A program made the translations under genes and the position numbers. From Enterobacter asburiae (GTDB taxonomy: Bacteria > Pseudomonadota > Gammaproteobacteria > Enterobacterales > Enterobacteriaceae): a DNA stretch of 64,000 bases. Location: positions 46,570 to 110,569 of the forward strand of contig NZ_JAKCMV010000007.1 of NCBI RefSeq assembly GCF_021440515.1. Direction: 5' to 3'. Below the pieces are notes generated by a model. It was given only the letters and a program-made list of their open reading frames with translations. It was not told where the DNA came from and ran no database searches. This document shows positions 63,568 through 64,000 of the stretch, one piece after another. Numbering within the stretch: position 1 is the first letter of the stretch; each line of letters opens with the position of its first letter.

Positions 63568-63606
63568 ATTCCCTCGCCCCTCTGGGGAGAGGGTCAGGGT
63601 GAGGGG
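63568..63606. repeat. CCCTC/GAGGG palindromic repeat
   Basis: TCCCTCGCCCCTCTGGGGAG then AGGGTCAGGGTGAGGGG. Same family as the repeats at 19842, 22355 and 35261. With the copy at 63917 it brackets the unexplained 310-base stretch. Confidence 0.8.
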
Positions 63607-63916
63607 AACATACGGCTCTGGTGGTCATTCCGTTCACCTTACGTTAACTGCTTCTCTGTCACCACAATACGTGTGAACGTGCCATGGGGGCTCGCCGCCG
63701 CCCCCCTGGCAACCCGGGCTCCCGGCAAGAAAATCGTCGCTTCGCGATTCCCTCAGCTTATTCCTTCAGGCTATCGGGTCGGGCACCAGCCTGCATCCAT
63801 GCAGGCTATGCCCTCTCGGCGCGTCCATGCGCCTCGCCCCGGCATTACGGAAACGCTTCGGCGATTTTCAGCCGGACCAGGGTGCCATTTGCAGGTACTG
63901 GAGTCGCTGGGATAGT
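63607..63916. other. Structured GC-rich stretch between two repeats
   Basis: Several nested hairpins lie within 310 bases: GGGGGC/GCCCCC near 63686-63706; GGGCA ... TGCCC (63781-63813) enclosing GCCTGCAT/ATGCAGGC; and GGCGC/GCGCC (63818-63833). An 80-codon plus frame (63673-63915) has no good ribosome site and an odd composition. I do not recognise the element. It may be a remnant of a mobile or phage sequence or a structured RNA. Confidence 0.4.
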
Positions 63917-63951
63917 TCCCTCTCCCTGTGGGAGAGGGTCAGGGCGAGGGG
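63917..63951. repeat. CCCTCTCCC palindromic repeat
   Basis: TTCCCTCTCCCTGTGGGAGA then GGGTCAGGGCGAGGGG. It shares its core with the copies at 19885 and 22355, and its GGGTCAGGG stretch with 63568-63606. Confidence 0.82.
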
Positions 63952-63952
63952 C

Positions 63953-64000
63953 TCACGCGCTGCAATACTTCTTCTTAATCACTACCGCAATTGTCCCCAC
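63953..64000 (-). CDS. Possible C-terminal end of a minus-strand gene
   Basis: Reading in from the window edge on the minus strand, VGTIAVVIKKKYCSA followed by TGA stays open to the edge. Fifteen residues are too few for identification. The repeat lying just beyond the stop, as after other genes in this window, is the only support. Confidence 0.28.
   Translation of the reverse strand: MGTIAVVIKKKYCSA

Overview
The window is a typical enterobacterial chromosome segment, most likely Enterobacter or a close relative such as Lelliottia. It matches the E. coli K-12 order from galS to fbaB almost gene for gene, with GC-rich core coding and with lineage-specific insertions. The genus call rests on gene content (dat-ddc, the D-arabinitol operon, the repeat family) and is an inference.

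Layout. 1-4.1 kb: end of galS and the mglBAC galactose/glucose ABC transporter. 4.1-6 kb: an inserted HipA-family kinase and HTH protein pair, where K-12 has preTA/yeiS. 6-11 kb: sanA, cdd, yohK-yohJ, a second methionine aminopeptidase, dusC. 11.2-12.6 kb: an A+T-rich three-gene insert with a probable membrane-active protein, a tiny two-helix membrane protein and an orphan Hcp, possibly a type VI secretion effector/immunity/carrier cassette. 12.9-17.3 kb: an antiterminator-controlled beta-glucoside operon (bglG, bglF, bglB). 17.3-35.3 kb: a long core block: yohP, mdtQ, yohF, yohD, yohC, pbpG, an acetyltransferase, dld, bglX, osmF-yehYXW, yohO, mlrA, btsSR, yehS. 35.3-39.5 kb: metG, mrp, a second acetyltransferase and an RcnB-like protein. 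39.9-42.8 kb: dat-ddc for 1,3-diaminopropane. 43.1-44 kb: small secreted or membrane proteins. 44.5-46.2 kb: TPP riboswitch with thiM-thiD. 46.2-50.2 kb: yegW and yegTUV. 50.4-51.5 kb: fbaB. 51.5-56.9 kb: D-arabinitol genes dalR, dalDKT. 57.2-63.5 kb: an enolase-superfamily enzyme with a five-gene peptide-type ABC importer of unknown substrate. 63.5-64 kb: repeats and an unexplained structured stretch.

The dominant theme is uptake and breakdown of small carbon sources (galactose, beta-glucosides, D-arabinitol, nucleoside-like compounds, an unknown acid or peptide), with near-consensus CRP sites in front of several units. The most interesting unexplained items are the Hcp cassette, the HipA-type module with its long operator-like palindrome, the enolase/ABC cluster, the short secreted/membrane proteins, and a dispersed GC-rich palindromic repeat family. 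There are no rRNA or tRNA genes, integrases, transposases or CRISPR arrays that I can see.
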